64,000 nt of DNA from an uncultured cyanobacterium (lineage in GTDB: Bacteria; Cyanobacteriota; Cyanobacteriia; Cyanobacteriales; Geitlerinemataceae), in assembly GCA_937899645.1 (NCBI GenBank), contig CALCCD010000067.1, forward strand, positions 1 through 64,000. The letters run 5' to 3'. Positions 44,625-54,281 of the stretch are shown here, in pieces. Every line of letters starts with the position of its first letter. The stretch's first letter is position 1. Both the position numbers and the translations under genes were made by a program. A model generated the notes under the pieces. That model saw only the letters and a list, made by a program, of their open reading frames with translations. It ran no database searches and was not told the origin of the DNA.

Positions 44625-45653
44625 CTATTGCCAGCGATCGCGCAGGTTTTGGGCGTTTTGGAACCACTCGACGCTGCCCGCTATGTCGTATAGCTCGATC
44701 GCCCGATCCAGGTCGGCCAGGGCCGCATCGCGCTCGCCGAGGAACATCCGAGCCAGCGCCCGCCGGTAGAACAAGTCGGCGCTTTGCTGGCTGTCGGCAT
44801 CGAGTAGCTCCACGGCCAGCGCGTCGCTGTAGTCGGCCAGGGCGCGGCGGTAGTCGCCGAGCTGATAGTAAATATTGCCGCGATTGTAGTGGGCTTGGCG
44901 GAGCGTCAGACTGGCGCGATCGCTGGCATACTCCAGGTCGATCGCGGCGGTGTAGTCTTCGAGGGCGTCGGCGTAGTTTTCCAGATAGAACCGGGCGCTG
45001 CCGCGATTGTTATACGCCTGCACGTAGGCCGCATCGCGGACGATCGCCTGACTGAAATCGTCGATGGCGCTGTTGTAGCGGCGCAGCGCCAGGTTGGCAT
45101 TGCCGCGATTGTAGTAGGCCAGGGTGATGCGACCGCCGCCGCGGCCGATCGCGTCGGAAAAGTCGGCGATCGCTGCCTCGTAGCGCCCCATCTCGAGGTA
45201 AGTGTTGCCCCGGTTGTAATAAATCAGCCCGAGGTCGGGGTGGTCGTAGTTCAGAGCGGCGGTAAAGTCCGAAATTGCCCTAGCGTAGTCGCCCAGGTCG
45301 GCGTGAGCGTTACCGCGATTGTTATAGGCTTCGGCGTAGCTCGGATCGAGGCTGAGAACGCGGTCGTAGTAAGAGATCGCCGAGCGCAGGCTGCCGCGAT
45401 CGAAGTAGTCGTAAGCGCGATCGAAATAGTCGTCCGCGCCACCCTGAAGGAGGTGTGGGCGATCGTCGGGCGAGTCTGCCGAAACCGTCGCGATCGCCCT
45501 TGGTGCAAACAGTCCCAGCACCGCGATCGCCGGAGCCATCCAGGCCACTCCGAACCGCACCGCGCGGCAATCTCGAACTAAGCGTAGGAAAGGAGCGTAC
45601 TGCACCGTTGCGATTCGGGCTCGACAGGGATATCTAGGCGCTATCGCCCTCAT
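44625..45653 (-). CDS. TPR-repeat exported protein
   Basis: A 342-residue protein with a hydrophobic N-terminal segment (WMAPAIAVLGLFAPRAIATVSA), likely a signal or anchor, and about seven tetratricopeptide repeats (YNNRGNAHADLGDYARAISDF, YYNRGNTYLEMGRYEAAIADF and so on). TPR arrays hold protein complexes together. The ATG at 45653 is my choice; a shorter start at 45542 would place the signal at the very beginning. It converges with the protease gene, with a 27-base gap. Confidence 0.8.
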   Translation of the reverse strand: MRAIAPRYPCRARIATVQYAPFLRLVRDCRAVRFGVAWMAPAIAVLGLFAPRAIATVSADSPDDRPHLLQGGADDYFDRAYDYFDRGSLRSAISYYDRVLSLDPSYAEAYNNRGNAHADLGDYARAISDFTAALNYDHPDLGLIYYNRGNTYLEMGRYEAAIADFSDAIGRGGGRITLAYYNRGNANLALRRYNSAIDDFSQAIVRDAAYVQAYNNRGSARFYLENYADALEDYTAAIDLEYASDRASLTLRQAHYNRGNIYYQLGDYRRALADYSDALAVELLDADSQQSADLFYRRALARMFLGERDAALADLDRAIELYDIAGSVEWFQNAQNLRDRWQ

Positions 45654-45782
45654 AATACCCCACGCGATCGGGGCACGCGCGTCCGCAAAATTACTAAGGT
45701 TGCGGCGGTTTCGGACGAAAGCCCAGCTCGACATTTGCGCCCCAAACCGGCCCAAATCTCCACTCACTAAAACCCCCACAAA

Positions 45783-45807
45783 AAAGTGCCGCACGAGGCG
45801 GCACTTT
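45783..45807 (-). terminator. Intrinsic terminator downstream of pgk
   Basis: AAAGTGCCGC and GCGGCACTTT form a perfect ten-base stem with a five-base loop. Read on the minus strand it follows pgk by 62 bases, and the stem ends in T residues continuing as TTTG. Confidence 0.75.
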
Positions 45808-45869
45808 CGAGATAGCGGGAGATTTTCGGCTGCGAGGCTCGCGATCGCGGGCCTCGCAATCGCGAGAGC

Positions 45870-47072
45870 CTACGCCTCGTCGAGTGCCGCGATACCGGGG
45901 AGTACCTTGCCTTCCAGCAGTTCCAGGCTCGCGCCGCCGCCGGTGGAGATGTGGCTCATCTTTTCCGCCACGCCGACTTTTTCGACCGCCGCCACCGAGT
46001 CGCCACCGCCGATAATCGTCGTTGCGCCTTTGCCGGTGATTTCTTCCAGCGCGTAGGCTACGGCTTCGGTTCCCTGGGCGAAAGCGTCGAACTCGAACAC
46101 GCCCATCGGCCCGTTCCAGATCACCGACTTGCAGTCTGCCAGCGCCGCTTTAAAGGTTTCGACCGAGTCGGGGCCGATATCGAGGCCCATCCAGCCGTCG
46201 GGAATCGCGTCGATCGCCACGGTTTGCGACGCCGCATCGGGCTTGAAGTCGTCGGCGAGTACGACGTCGGTGGGCAGCAGCAGCTCGACGCCTTTTTCTT
46301 TGGCCTTGGCTTCGAGGGCCGTCGCCAGTTCGAGCTTGTCTTCTTCTACGAGGGATTTGCCGACGCTGAGGCCGCGCGCCTTGTAGAAGGTGAAGATCAT
46401 GCCGCCGCCGACGATCAGCTTATCGACCTTGTCGAGCAGGGTTTCGATGACGCCAATTTTGCTCGAGACTTTCGAGCCGCCGACGATCGCTGCCAGCGGG
46501 CGGTCGGGGTTGTCGATCGTCGCTTGCAGGAACTTCAGTTCTTTTTCGATCAGGTAGCCCGCCACGCAGGTATCGACGAACTTGGTGACGCCTTCCGTCG
46601 AAGCGTGGGCGCGGTGCGCGGTTCCGAAGGCATCGTTGACGTAGACATCCGCCAGCGAAGCGAGCTGCTTGGCGAACTCGGGGTCGTTACTTTCTTCGCC
46701 GGGGTTGAAGCGGGCGTTTTCGAGCAGCACCACATCGCCGTCGGCCATCGCGCCGACCTTGGCCGTCGCATCGTCGCCACAGTCGTTGGCTTTCGCGACG
46801 GACTTACCGAGTAGCCCCGAGAGGCGCGCGGCCACCGGCGTCAGGCGCATCTCTTCGACGACTTTGCCTTTCGGGCGACCGAAGTGGCTGATTAAGACGA
46901 CCTTTGCGCCCTTGCCAGTCAAATCTTGGATGGTGGGCAGCGCCGCACGGATGCGGGTGTCGTCGGTGATTTTGCCGTCACCGTCGAGGGGAACGTTGAA
47001 ATCTACGCGTACCAGCACGCGCTTGCCGGTCAAATCCGCAGCGGATAAATTTGCTACAGTTTTCTTAGACAC
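45870..47072 (-). CDS. pgk: Phosphoglycerate kinase
   Basis: A 400-residue enzyme of glycolysis and the Calvin cycle, transferring phosphate between 1,3-bisphosphoglycerate and ADP. Conserved blocks are [14 protein letters not shown] near the N-terminus, [34 protein letters not shown] and the nucleotide-binding [13 protein letters not shown] near the end. The start is a GTG with a strong ribosome binding site (AAGGAGG on the minus strand, 47082-47088), nine bases away. It is divergent from the universal stress gene. Confidence 0.97.
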   Translation of the reverse strand: MSKKTVANLSAADLTGKRVLVRVDFNVPLDGDGKITDDTRIRAALPTIQDLTGKGAKVVLISHFGRPKGKVVEEMRLTPVAARLSGLLGKSVAKANDCGDDATAKVGAMADGDVVLLENARFNPGEESNDPEFAKQLASLADVYVNDAFGTAHRAHASTEGVTKFVDTCVAGYLIEKELKFLQATIDNPDRPLAAIVGGSKVSSKIGVIETLLDKVDKLIVGGGMIFTFYKARGLSVGKSLVEEDKLELATALEAKAKEKGVELLLPTDVVLADDFKPDAASQTVAIDAIPDGWMGLDIGPDSVETFKAALADCKSVIWNGPMGVFEFDAFAQGTEAVAYALEEITGKGATTIIGGGDSVAAVEKVGVAEKMSHISTGGGASLELLEGKVLPGIAALDEA

Positions 47073-47204
47073 GAATATTAGCCTCCTTATCTTGTTTCCC
47101 CTGAAACCTGCGTTCTGTTACGCGCTTTGGGGGCAAATTTGTCAATTCCGACACAATTCTACAGGAGTCCGGTCGCCAGGAACGACCGAGGCGGGACGAG
47201 TGAA

Positions 47205-47609
47205 ATGTTTGAGAAAATCCTCTTTCCCATTGATGGCAGCCCCGAGTCGCGCAACGCGATCGAGGCGGTTATCGAGCTGGCGAAGTTACACAACGCGTCG
47301 CTTACCCTCGTCTCCGTCGTGGAGACACCAGCCGAGGGCGAAGCGCCCAGCCCGAATAATTCCGCCGAGGCGATTGCCAAGCTGCTCGACAGCGCGAAAG
47401 ATCTATTCGCCCAGCAGGGACTGAACGTACAAACCACCGAGCGCGAGGGCAAGCCGTCCTTTGCGATCTGTGACGTGGCCGACGAAATTGAAGCCGATCT
47501 AATTGTGATGGGCGGCAGCAGCGCGCTCGTCCCTGGCGAAGGTACGCGCGAAAGCGTTGCCAGTCGTACGATCGGGCTTTCTCCCTGTCCGGTGCTGGTC
47601 ATTCCCTAA
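47205..47609 (+). CDS. Universal stress protein (UspA family)
   Basis: A 134-residue protein with the Usp fold. MFEKILFPIDGSPESRNAIE is the typical first strand and helix. The ATP-binding motif near the end (normally GxxGx9GS) is seen in altered form as MGGSSALVPGEGTRESVASRTIG, so nucleotide binding is possible but not certain. The ATG at 47205 is preceded by GAGTGAA and gives the normal length. Confidence 0.9.
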   Translation: MFEKILFPIDGSPESRNAIEAVIELAKLHNASLTLVSVVETPAEGEAPSPNNSAEAIAKLLDSAKDLFAQQGLNVQTTEREGKPSFAICDVADEIEADLIVMGGSSALVPGEGTRESVASRTIGLSPCPVLVIP

Positions 47610-47740
47610 GGTGGGTCGCGGGTGCGCGCGTCCCGAGTTTTTCTAGCGATCCGGGACGCGAGTCTGTCCGCAGATTGGGGCGCGAGTCGAGACGCAGGCC
47701 GAGACGCGAACTGCACAACAACTTCACGATCGAAATAACT

Positions 47741-48646
47741 ATGACGACGATTGCTGGGCTGAACGCTCGCCTCGGCCTCGAGGGCGTCTTGACCTTTAAA
47801 GAAGGCATCGATGGCGTGCCGATCGCCGCGATCGCCAACGACAGCGCGGCCGCCGAGATCGCACTGTTCGGCGGCCACGTCCTAAGCTACATTCCCCAAG
47901 CTGAAACGCAAGATGCGCTGTTTGTCAGCCCGCTGGCGACGACTGCCAATGGCAAAGCGATTCGCGGCGGCGTGCCGATCTGCTGGCCCTGGTTCGGCCC
48001 CGATCCCGAGGGCAAAGGTCGGCCCAGCCATGGCTTCGCGCGCAACCGCATGTGGAACGCGATCGCGAGCCAGGCGATCGACGCCAGCACCACTAAGCTC
48101 ACCCTCGGCCTGGGCGATACGGACGAGACTCGCGCGATCTGGCCGTACGGCTTCGAGCTGACCCTCGATGTAACCGTCGGCGCGTCGCTAACGCTCGAGC
48201 TAACGACCCGCAACGCCAGCGAGGCGAATTTTACCCTGACCCAAGCGCTCCACACTTACTTCACGGTGGGCGACATTAATCGCGTGACGGTGCGCGGCCT
48301 AGAGGGCAAGTACTACTTCGATAAGGTGGACGGCGGCGCGAAGAAGTTCCAGTCGGACGCGATCGCGATCGAACGCGAGGTCGATCGCATCTACCTCGAC
48401 GTCGCGCCGGAGCAAGTCATCGACGACGCAGCCCTCGATCGCCGCATTCGCATCACATCTACGGGCAACACCACCGCCGTTGTCTGGAATCCCTGGATTG
48501 AAAAAGCCGCTTCGATGGGTGACCTACCCGACGCGGCATATACGCAAATGCTCTGCGTAGAAACGACGAATGCCGCCGACGATACGGTGACGATCGCGCC
48601 CAACGAGTCATTTTGCCTGGGGGCCGTTTATACGGTCGAGCGCTAG
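47741..48646 (+). CDS. D-hexose-6-phosphate mutarotase (YeaD-like)
   Basis: A 301-residue enzyme of the aldose-1-epimerase fold that interconverts anomers of hexose 6-phosphates. Family features include AIRGGVPICWPWFGPDPEGKGRPSHGFAR with the sugar-phosphate-binding arginines, a catalytic histidine in LTQALHTYFTVGDI, and the late catalytic glutamate in MLCVETTNA. Length is normal. The ATG at 47741 fits the family; the frame is open back to 47675. Confidence 0.92.
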   Translation: MTTIAGLNARLGLEGVLTFKEGIDGVPIAAIANDSAAAEIALFGGHVLSYIPQAETQDALFVSPLATTANGKAIRGGVPICWPWFGPDPEGKGRPSHGFARNRMWNAIASQAIDASTTKLTLGLGDTDETRAIWPYGFELTLDVTVGASLTLELTTRNASEANFTLTQALHTYFTVGDINRVTVRGLEGKYYFDKVDGGAKKFQSDAIAIEREVDRIYLDVAPEQVIDDAALDRRIRITSTGNTTAVVWNPWIEKAASMGDLPDAAYTQMLCVETTNAADDTVTIAPNESFCLGAVYTVER

Positions 48647-49074
48647 TGTCGGTGCTGTGGCTTAGCACTGCGGCTTAGCACTGCAACTGAGCTCGATAGG
48701 CCGCTCTCTTCGGCGAGTTGCGGTCGTGCGATCTGCTCCGATCGCGATACGAAATTTCCGCGCGCGTCCCGCCCGGCCGCCGTACCGATCTCGCACTGGC
48801 CTCGATTATGGTGGGCCGCTGCGCCGCTCCGTAGTTTACCGGAGTATTTTTGCGATCGGCATATCGAGAAGATAGTAAAAAACTTAAGAAAAGCTTTCTT
48901 TTTGCGCGACCGCTAGAATTTTTTCCGTGAGAATAGCAGCTCGATCTTGTGGCGGGGAGCGCAAACTGCGAAACAATACGGAATTTAAGACAGCTGCCCC
49001 TATTGTTTTTTTAAGCACCGCAATCTATTTTGTCAGACGGACGAAATAGATCGACATTTGGGTCGATTTCGGAG
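48647..49074. other. Gene-free region before the GGDEF-EAL gene
   Basis: No gene is supported here. It holds an AT-rich patch (48866-48930) with a small hairpin AAGAAAAGCTTTCTT followed by T residues at about 48892-48909, and an inverted stretch near 49035-49067. Together with the leader described next, about 845 bases carry no coding signal. Confidence 0.5.
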
Positions 49075-49104
49075 TTGGTCGAGTCCGTGAATTGTCGTTA
49101 TCCT
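49075..49104 (+). promoter_or_regulatory. Possible sigma-70 promoter of the GGDEF-EAL gene
   Basis: TTGGTC at 49075-49080 and TATCCT at 49099-49104 are separated by 18 bases. If used, transcription would begin near 49111 and leave a leader of about 380 bases. Confidence 0.35.
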
Positions 49105-49110
49105 GTGTGT

Positions 49111-49491
49111 AAAGACCTGGGCAACGCCACTACCTAAACCCTTGTGGCAAGGGTCTTCCTTGCTTGTGGGGGGCTGACGCGGGACGGAGTCGAGCCTTTC
49201 TAGAGGCTCGATCGAATGAGGTCGATGGCCGCAAATTGTTTGGGCAGTCTGACCGATTTGCTACGATCTGCACGCCAGGCCGGAACGTCTGGGGCGCGAG
49301 CGAGCCAGCGAGTCTTCGGTTTGCCAGGACTCGCATCCTCAGAATTTCGGTATTACCGAAAGTAATCAAAGCGTACCCGCTGGGTTATGTTGGAAGGCCG
49401 TGTGCCCCGTGCGATTTTCCATCGATCGAGCGCCAGTACCGAGCTTGTAGCGAGACCGGGTCGAGATACGTGCAAGGAGGACTGAATCGTC
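49111..49491 (+). promoter_or_regulatory. Candidate structured leader RNA of the GGDEF-EAL gene
   Basis: This stretch contains several separate hairpins: CCCTTG-TGG-CAAGGG (about 49138-49152), TCGAGCC-N8-GGCTCGA (about 49191-49212) and TTTCGG-TATTA-CCGAAA (about 49345-49361). It ends with a strong ribosome binding site AAGGAGG (49474-49480). I could not fit it to the c-di-GMP-I riboswitch consensus or another class I know, so its nature is open. Confidence 0.35.
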
Positions 49492-52098
49492 ATGTCGTCA
49501 GAATCCGAGATTCGCCAACCGATACTTATCATCCAAGATTCCCAAGGGCGACGTGCGACTGTCCTCAACCGCTCGATTTATTCCATCGGACGGAGTCGCG
49601 ACTGCGATCTGGTGCTGCGATCGCCGGTCGTTTCGCGCTATCACGCCAGCCTGTTCGCGATTGAAGCGCCGGAGTCGGACGACGATAACGCGCCGATCTA
49701 CTGGATTATCGATGGCAACACCCAGAACGAGCGCAGCACGAACGGCCTGCTGATCAACAACACCCGCAAGTATTCCCACGAGCTGCGACATGGTGACCGA
49801 ATCGTCTTTGGCGGCGGTGCCAAGGCAGAGTATTACACGCTGCCAGTTAACAACTCCGCCCCCCTCGAGGAACAGGTTCCGCCGCGATCGGCTCCGCCAC
49901 CGACCACCCGCTCGGAGGGCGACTCCGAAGCCGATCGCGATCTGGGGGCGATTACCGATTTCAGTACCCCCCGCACGAGCAATGCTCCGAGTGGGGCCGA
50001 TCGCTTCGCGTCGCTGACCGAGCTGCTACCGCACCCGTTTATCGAGTTTGACTTTTACGGGCGCACGCTCTACTTCAACGAAGCGGCCAGCGCGGCCTTC
50101 CCCAACGATACGGGCTTCGGCAGGTCTCACCCCCTGCTCGTCGATATCGCTCCGGGCGAGGCCATGCCCGAGCGTCCTTTTTATCGTCGTACGATCGAGG
50201 TGGGCTCGCGTACCTTCGAGCAGTGCATTCACGTTCTCGAAGACATGCAGCTCGTGCGTTGCCTGAGCATCGACATCAGCGATCGCTGCAAAATAGAAGC
50301 CGCCCTCGAACAAAGCGAGGAGACGAACCGACTGCTGGTGAGGGCGATGCCCGACGCGATGCTGCGCCTGGAGCCGGATGGCACGATTTGCAGCTATCAT
50401 GCGCCGATCGACCGCTTTTTGTCGATCGACTTTAGCGATCGCGTCGGCCAGCCGATTGCCGAGGTGCTGCCTGACGAAGCGGCCCGCATCCTCGAAAACG
50501 CAATCTCCGAAACCTCGAAAACCGGCCAGCCCTATGCCTTCGAGTTGCCGGGGCGCGGGCTCTGCAAGGCGGGCGCGTCCGACGGCGACGGCGAGCCGAG
50601 CGATCGCGTCTTCGAGGGCCGCTGCGTCGCCACTTCCGACGGTCAGATGCTGGCGATTTTGCGCGATATCACCCACCGCAAGCGCGTCGAGAAGGTCATG
50701 CACCAGCAGGCGTTCCGCGACGGGCTGACCGGCGTGCTCAATCGGGCGTCGTTCGATCGCGAGCTGACGAAGATCTTGCAAAGCGCCCAGCGCAACAACA
50801 CCCGCTTTGGCGTGATGTTTGCCGATCTCGATCGCTTTAAGACAATTAACGACACCCTCGGTCACGACATTGGCGACGCCGTGATCGTCCAGTTTGCGCG
50901 GCGGCTCGAGCAGTGCGTGCGCGGCAGCGATATGGTGGCGCGCTGGGGCGGCGACGAATTTACGATCTTGCTGCCGGAAGTGCCCACCGAGCAGCTCGTC
51001 TGCGAAATCGCTTCGCGCATTATCCGCGCCCTGGAGACGCCCTTCGAGGTCGGCGGCACGCGTCCGCTCAAGCTCGGATGCAGCATCGGTATCGCCATCT
51101 ATCCCGACCACGGCGTCGATACGCGCACGCTGCTCAAGCACGCCGACGCGGCGCTCTACTACGCCAAGGACTCCGGGCGTAACGTCCACAAGCTATTTCG
51201 TACGATGCTCACCGAGCGCGTCAACGAGCAGGTGTCGCTCGAGTACGCCCTCGATCGCGCCATCGAACGCGACGAACTCAGCGTCTACTACCAGCCACAG
51301 TTCGATCTGGGGACGGGAGACGTGGTGTCCGTCGAGGCACTGCTGCGGTGGCGACACCCGCAGCTCGGCATCGTTTCGCCCAGCCGCTTTGTGCCGATCG
51401 CGGAAGAAACCGGCGCGATCGTCGAGATCGGTCGCTGGCTCCTCACCCAAGCCTGCACGCAGCTACAGGCGCTGCACAACCTCGGCTTTCCCGATCTGCG
51501 CGTGACGATCAACTTGTCAATCCGTCAGTTCGAGCAGGCGGGTTTCTGTCACGAGCTCGAGCGGCTGCTCGAAGATCTCGGCCTCTCGCCGGAGTTCGTC
51601 GAGCTGGAACTCACCGAAACCGTCCTGGCGAAAAATATCGAGCGCGCCCAGTCCGTGCTCAAGCAGCTCGCACAGATGGGCCTGCACTTAGCTCTCGACG
51701 ATTTCGGTATGGGCTCTTCGTCGCTGAGCTACCTGAAACGCTTCCCCGTTAGCGCTCTGAAGGTCGATCGCTCCTTTGTGGCCAACGTCCAGGAAGACGA
51801 GCGCGATCTCGCGATCGTCCGCACGATCGTCGCCCTCGGTCATGGCCTCAACTTGCGGGTGGTGGCCGAAGGAGTCGAAACCCGCGATCGGCTACTTTTC
51901 CTCAAGCATCTCGGCTGCACCCACGCTCAGGGCTACTACATGGCTCCGCCCCTCGCCGCGACGGAAATCTCGCAGTTCCTATTCGAGCGGCATCTGCAAG
52001 ACAGCCGCAATGGTGTGGTTCAGGATCTGACCAACGAGCTTTCGACATTTGCCCTCGACTCCTGGCGCTCCGATGCGGGACGGCGCTTTGCGGGCTAG
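49492..52098 (+). CDS. FHA-PAS-GGDEF-EAL cyclic-di-GMP enzyme
   Basis: An 868-residue soluble protein. Order: an FHA domain (about 11-118, with IGRSRDCDLVL, VSRYHASLF and STNGLLIN), a Pro/Ser linker, two PAS-like domains (about 170-265 and 280-395), GGDEF (400-565) and EAL (585-840). The cyclase motif RWGGDEF and the product-inhibition site RGSD five residues before it are intact. The EAL motif VEALLRW (E615) and the metal segment LALDDFGMGSSSL are intact too, so both activities are possible. FHA domains bind phosphothreonine, so a Ser/Thr kinase may control it. Confidence 0.93.
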   Translation: MSSESEIRQPILIIQDSQGRRATVLNRSIYSIGRSRDCDLVLRSPVVSRYHASLFAIEAPESDDDNAPIYWIIDGNTQNERSTNGLLINNTRKYSHELRHGDRIVFGGGAKAEYYTLPVNNSAPLEEQVPPRSAPPPTTRSEGDSEADRDLGAITDFSTPRTSNAPSGADRFASLTELLPHPFIEFDFYGRTLYFNEAASAAFPNDTGFGRSHPLLVDIAPGEAMPERPFYRRTIEVGSRTFEQCIHVLEDMQLVRCLSIDISDRCKIEAALEQSEETNRLLVRAMPDAMLRLEPDGTICSYHAPIDRFLSIDFSDRVGQPIAEVLPDEAARILENAISETSKTGQPYAFELPGRGLCKAGASDGDGEPSDRVFEGRCVATSDGQMLAILRDITHRKRVEKVMHQQAFRDGLTGVLNRASFDRELTKILQSAQRNNTRFGVMFADLDRFKTINDTLGHDIGDAVIVQFARRLEQCVRGSDMVARWGGDEFTILLPEVPTEQLVCEIASRIIRALETPFEVGGTRPLKLGCSIGIAIYPDHGVDTRTLLKHADAALYYAKDSGRNVHKLFRTMLTERVNEQVSLEYALDRAIERDELSVYYQPQFDLGTGDVVSVEALLRWRHPQLGIVSPSRFVPIAEETGAIVEIGRWLLTQACTQLQALHNLGFPDLRVTINLSIRQFEQAGFCHELERLLEDLGLSPEFVELELTETVLAKNIERAQSVLKQLAQMGLHLALDDFGMGSSSLSYLKRFPVSALKVDRSFVANVQEDERDLAIVRTIVALGHGLNLRVVAEGVETRDRLLFLKHLGCTHAQGYYMAPPLAATEISQFLFERHLQDSRNGVVQDLTNELSTFALDSWRSDAGRRFAG

Positions 52099-52163
52099 CG
52101 CCGCGTCGGAGCAGAAGTTTGAGAGCACACCAGCAAAATAAATATTCAAATCACAGACTCGCG

Positions 52164-52231
52164 GTAGGGGCCGCGCGCCCGCGATATCGTTCGCTTGACT
52201 GGCATCCGGACGCATTGCCATGCGTCCCTAC
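52164..52231. repeat. MITE-like element, copy 2 (reverse orientation)
   Basis: About 68 bases beginning GTAGGGG and ending CGCATTGCCATGCGTCCCTAC. The reverse complement of its right end matches the left end of the element at 39656, sharing the core CGCATGGCAATGCG. It lies in the 206-base gap between two convergent genes. Confidence 0.62.
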
Positions 52232-52304
52232 GACAGAAGCGGACTGGGAGCCGAACTGTTTTAGCAAGCCCGACTCCCGATCCTCCTATGTTTGAGTCGA
52301 TCGC

Positions 52305-54281
52305 CTAGACGGCAACGTCGTCCATCGGTACGAAGTCGTCCATCGACGCCTGAATAATGTCGTCCTTCACGAAGTCGATATCGCTGACATTGAGCACGAC
52401 GCCGAAGATCTGGCCGCTCGTGAAGCTGGCGATAAAGTCCGGCGAGCCGTCGCTGTTGTAGTCGCCGATCGAGAACGAAATGTCCTGCTTCTCGAAGCGC
52501 TCGGCGGAAATCGCCAGACGATCGACGCCCGCCTGGTAGTCCGTGATGATATCGAGGCTGAATGAAGTCTGGGTCTCGATATCGAGCTTCGCCATCAGCG
52601 CGAAGGTGTCCGCACCGTCGCCGCCCGTCACCATATCTTCACCGCGATCGCCCGTCACCACGTCATCGCCACCGCCGCCATCGACATCGTCGTCGCCCTG
52701 GCCGCCGCGCGCGATATCGTCACCCGCGCCGCCGTGAACGTCGTCCTCGCCTTGGTTGCCGTTGACCACATCGATACCGTCGCCACCATCTACGTCGTCG
52801 TCACCGTCTAGGCCGAGCCCGATATCGTTGCCTTCCGCGCAGTCGATATCGTCATCGCCGCCGCCGGATACGATGATGTCGCTGTCGATCGTGCCGTCGA
52901 TATCTTCATCGGCATCGGTGGTGACCACCACGTTGGTGTTCGTATCGTCTAGATCGATTTCCGCTTTGCCGTCACCGTCGGAGTCGCCGTCCGCATCCGA
53001 CACGGGCTCGTAGTCAGACGTCAGCCCCGACACGACGTTACCCCAGGCCACTTGCAGCGTAATTTCGCTCTTGATGAGCAGCGAAACGGCCACCGCACCT
53101 TCGCCAGTCGTCGCGTCGCCGCCGATCGAGATGCCGCCTTTCGCGATGAACTCGAAGACGACGCTGTTGGGCAGCGGCTCGTAAAACTCGGCCAGATCGT
53201 CCGAGAGCGGCACGATTTTTGCGAACAGCTCGGCATTGGCGGTGCTTTCCTCCGGCGAGTTGAAGCCGGTGCGGATGCTATTGCCGCCGTCGCTAGAGAA
53301 GCCGATTAGCTGGATGGTGTACTCCTGTCCGTCAATCTCGAAGGAGACTGGCGCGACACCGCCGGAGTTCAGGCGCAGGCGATCGCCGTCGAGTACCGCA
53401 TCGCCCGTGGTGTTAGGGCTATTGAAGATATCGAACAGGAACTCGAACGACAGCGACTCGTCGGCCGTCGTGTCGGAGCCCGCCGTTTCATCGACGCTGC
53501 TATCGGTCGTATCGGCAACTTCGTTGACACTGTCGCTGCTGCTGGAAGCGTCCGTCGAGCTGCTGTCGCTACTGCTCGAGGCGCTATCGAGGCCGCCAAT
53601 GTCGAGCTTCAGCGTGAAGGGAAACTCGCCGTTAAAAGCTTGGTTGACCGTGCCGTTGGTGTAGAGCAGATCGCCGAGGGAGACGATTTCATCGGGAGCG
53701 GCCTCGAGGCTCAGGCCATCGAATTGCAGAACGTTGACGAAGCTGTCGCTGACGGGAACGCCCCACTCGAAGCGGTTATCGTCGCCGCCGTTCGCGTCGA
53801 GCACCTCGAAGACCGAGCTACCGGGCGAGAGCGGGTCGCCGAACATACCAGAAGACGCGATCGCAATGGTCGTATCGTCGGTCGCAGTGTCGCTGGTGGT
53901 ATCCGTCGTGGTTGCGTCCGTTGTGGTGGTCGTCGTTACGGGTGCTTCGTCCGTCGTACCTGTTGTTGAAGTGTCGCCCGTGTCGGCTGCAACGCCCGTG
54001 GTCGCAGCGGGATCTGCATCGGGGTTAGAAGCTGGCGGATCGACGGTCGTCGTATCGGTAGTGGTGGTATCGGTCGAAGTCGTATCGGTCGAGGTCGTAT
54101 CGGTTGAAGTCGTCGCGTCCGCTGTCGTGTCGGTTGAGGTCGTGTCGGTTGAGGCCGTATCGGTTGAGGTCGTGTCCGTCGTGCTCGCAGTTGAATCGGA
54201 GCTAGACGAGCCACTCGTAGCGTCGGCAGTTGTGGCGTCTTCTGCCGTCGTGGTTTCGGGGGTTACGATCTGATCTTCCAT
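52305..54281 (-). CDS. Acidic RTX-type calcium-binding protein with choice-of-anchor-like domain
   Basis: A 658-residue very acidic protein. Residues about 15-150 are a low-complexity Ser/Thr/Asp region with repeats of the TSTDT type. A globular part follows (about 150-430), with FEWGVPVSDSFVNVLQFDG resembling choice-of-anchor K domains. Then come several hemolysin-type calcium repeats of the GGxGxD kind (GGDGIDVVNGNQGEDDVHGGAGDD and following, about 500-570) and a C-terminal domain with FNSxGSPDF-like calcium loops. RTX proteins are usually exported by type I secretion with a C-terminal signal. No transporter is nearby. Confidence 0.85.
   Translation of the reverse strand: MEDQIVTPETTTAEDATTADATSGSSSSDSTASTTDTTSTDTASTDTTSTDTTADATTSTDTTSTDTTSTDTTTTDTTTVDPPASNPDADPAATTGVAADTGDTSTTGTTDEAPVTTTTTTDATTTDTTSDTATDDTTIAIASSGMFGDPLSPGSSVFEVLDANGGDDNRFEWGVPVSDSFVNVLQFDGLSLEAAPDEIVSLGDLLYTNGTVNQAFNGEFPFTLKLDIGGLDSASSSSDSSSTDASSSSDSVNEVADTTDSSVDETAGSDTTADESLSFEFLFDIFNSPNTTGDAVLDGDRLRLNSGGVAPVSFEIDGQEYTIQLIGFSSDGGNSIRTGFNSPEESTANAELFAKIVPLSDDLAEFYEPLPNSVVFEFIAKGGISIGGDATTGEGAVAVSLLIKSEITLQVAWGNVVSGLTSDYEPVSDADGDSDGDGKAEIDLDDTNTNVVVTTDADEDIDGTIDSDIIVSGGGDDDIDCAEGNDIGLGLDGDDDVDGGDGIDVVNGNQGEDDVHGGAGDDIARGGQGDDDVDGGGGDDVVTGDRGEDMVTGGDGADTFALMAKLDIETQTSFSLDIITDYQAGVDRLAISAERFEKQDISFSIGDYNSDGSPDFIASFTSGQIFGVVLNVSDIDFVKDDIIQASMDDFVPMDDVAV

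Noticed and set aside
49111-49491. c-di-GMP riboswitch before the GGDEF-EAL gene
   Set aside because: A GGGCAA string is present at about 49118, but the rest of the GEMM core and tetraloop receptor could not be matched.
52543-53013. Ser/Pro-rich plus-strand frames opposite the RTX repeats
   Set aside because: They are complements of the GGxGxD and Asp-rich codons of the minus-strand gene.
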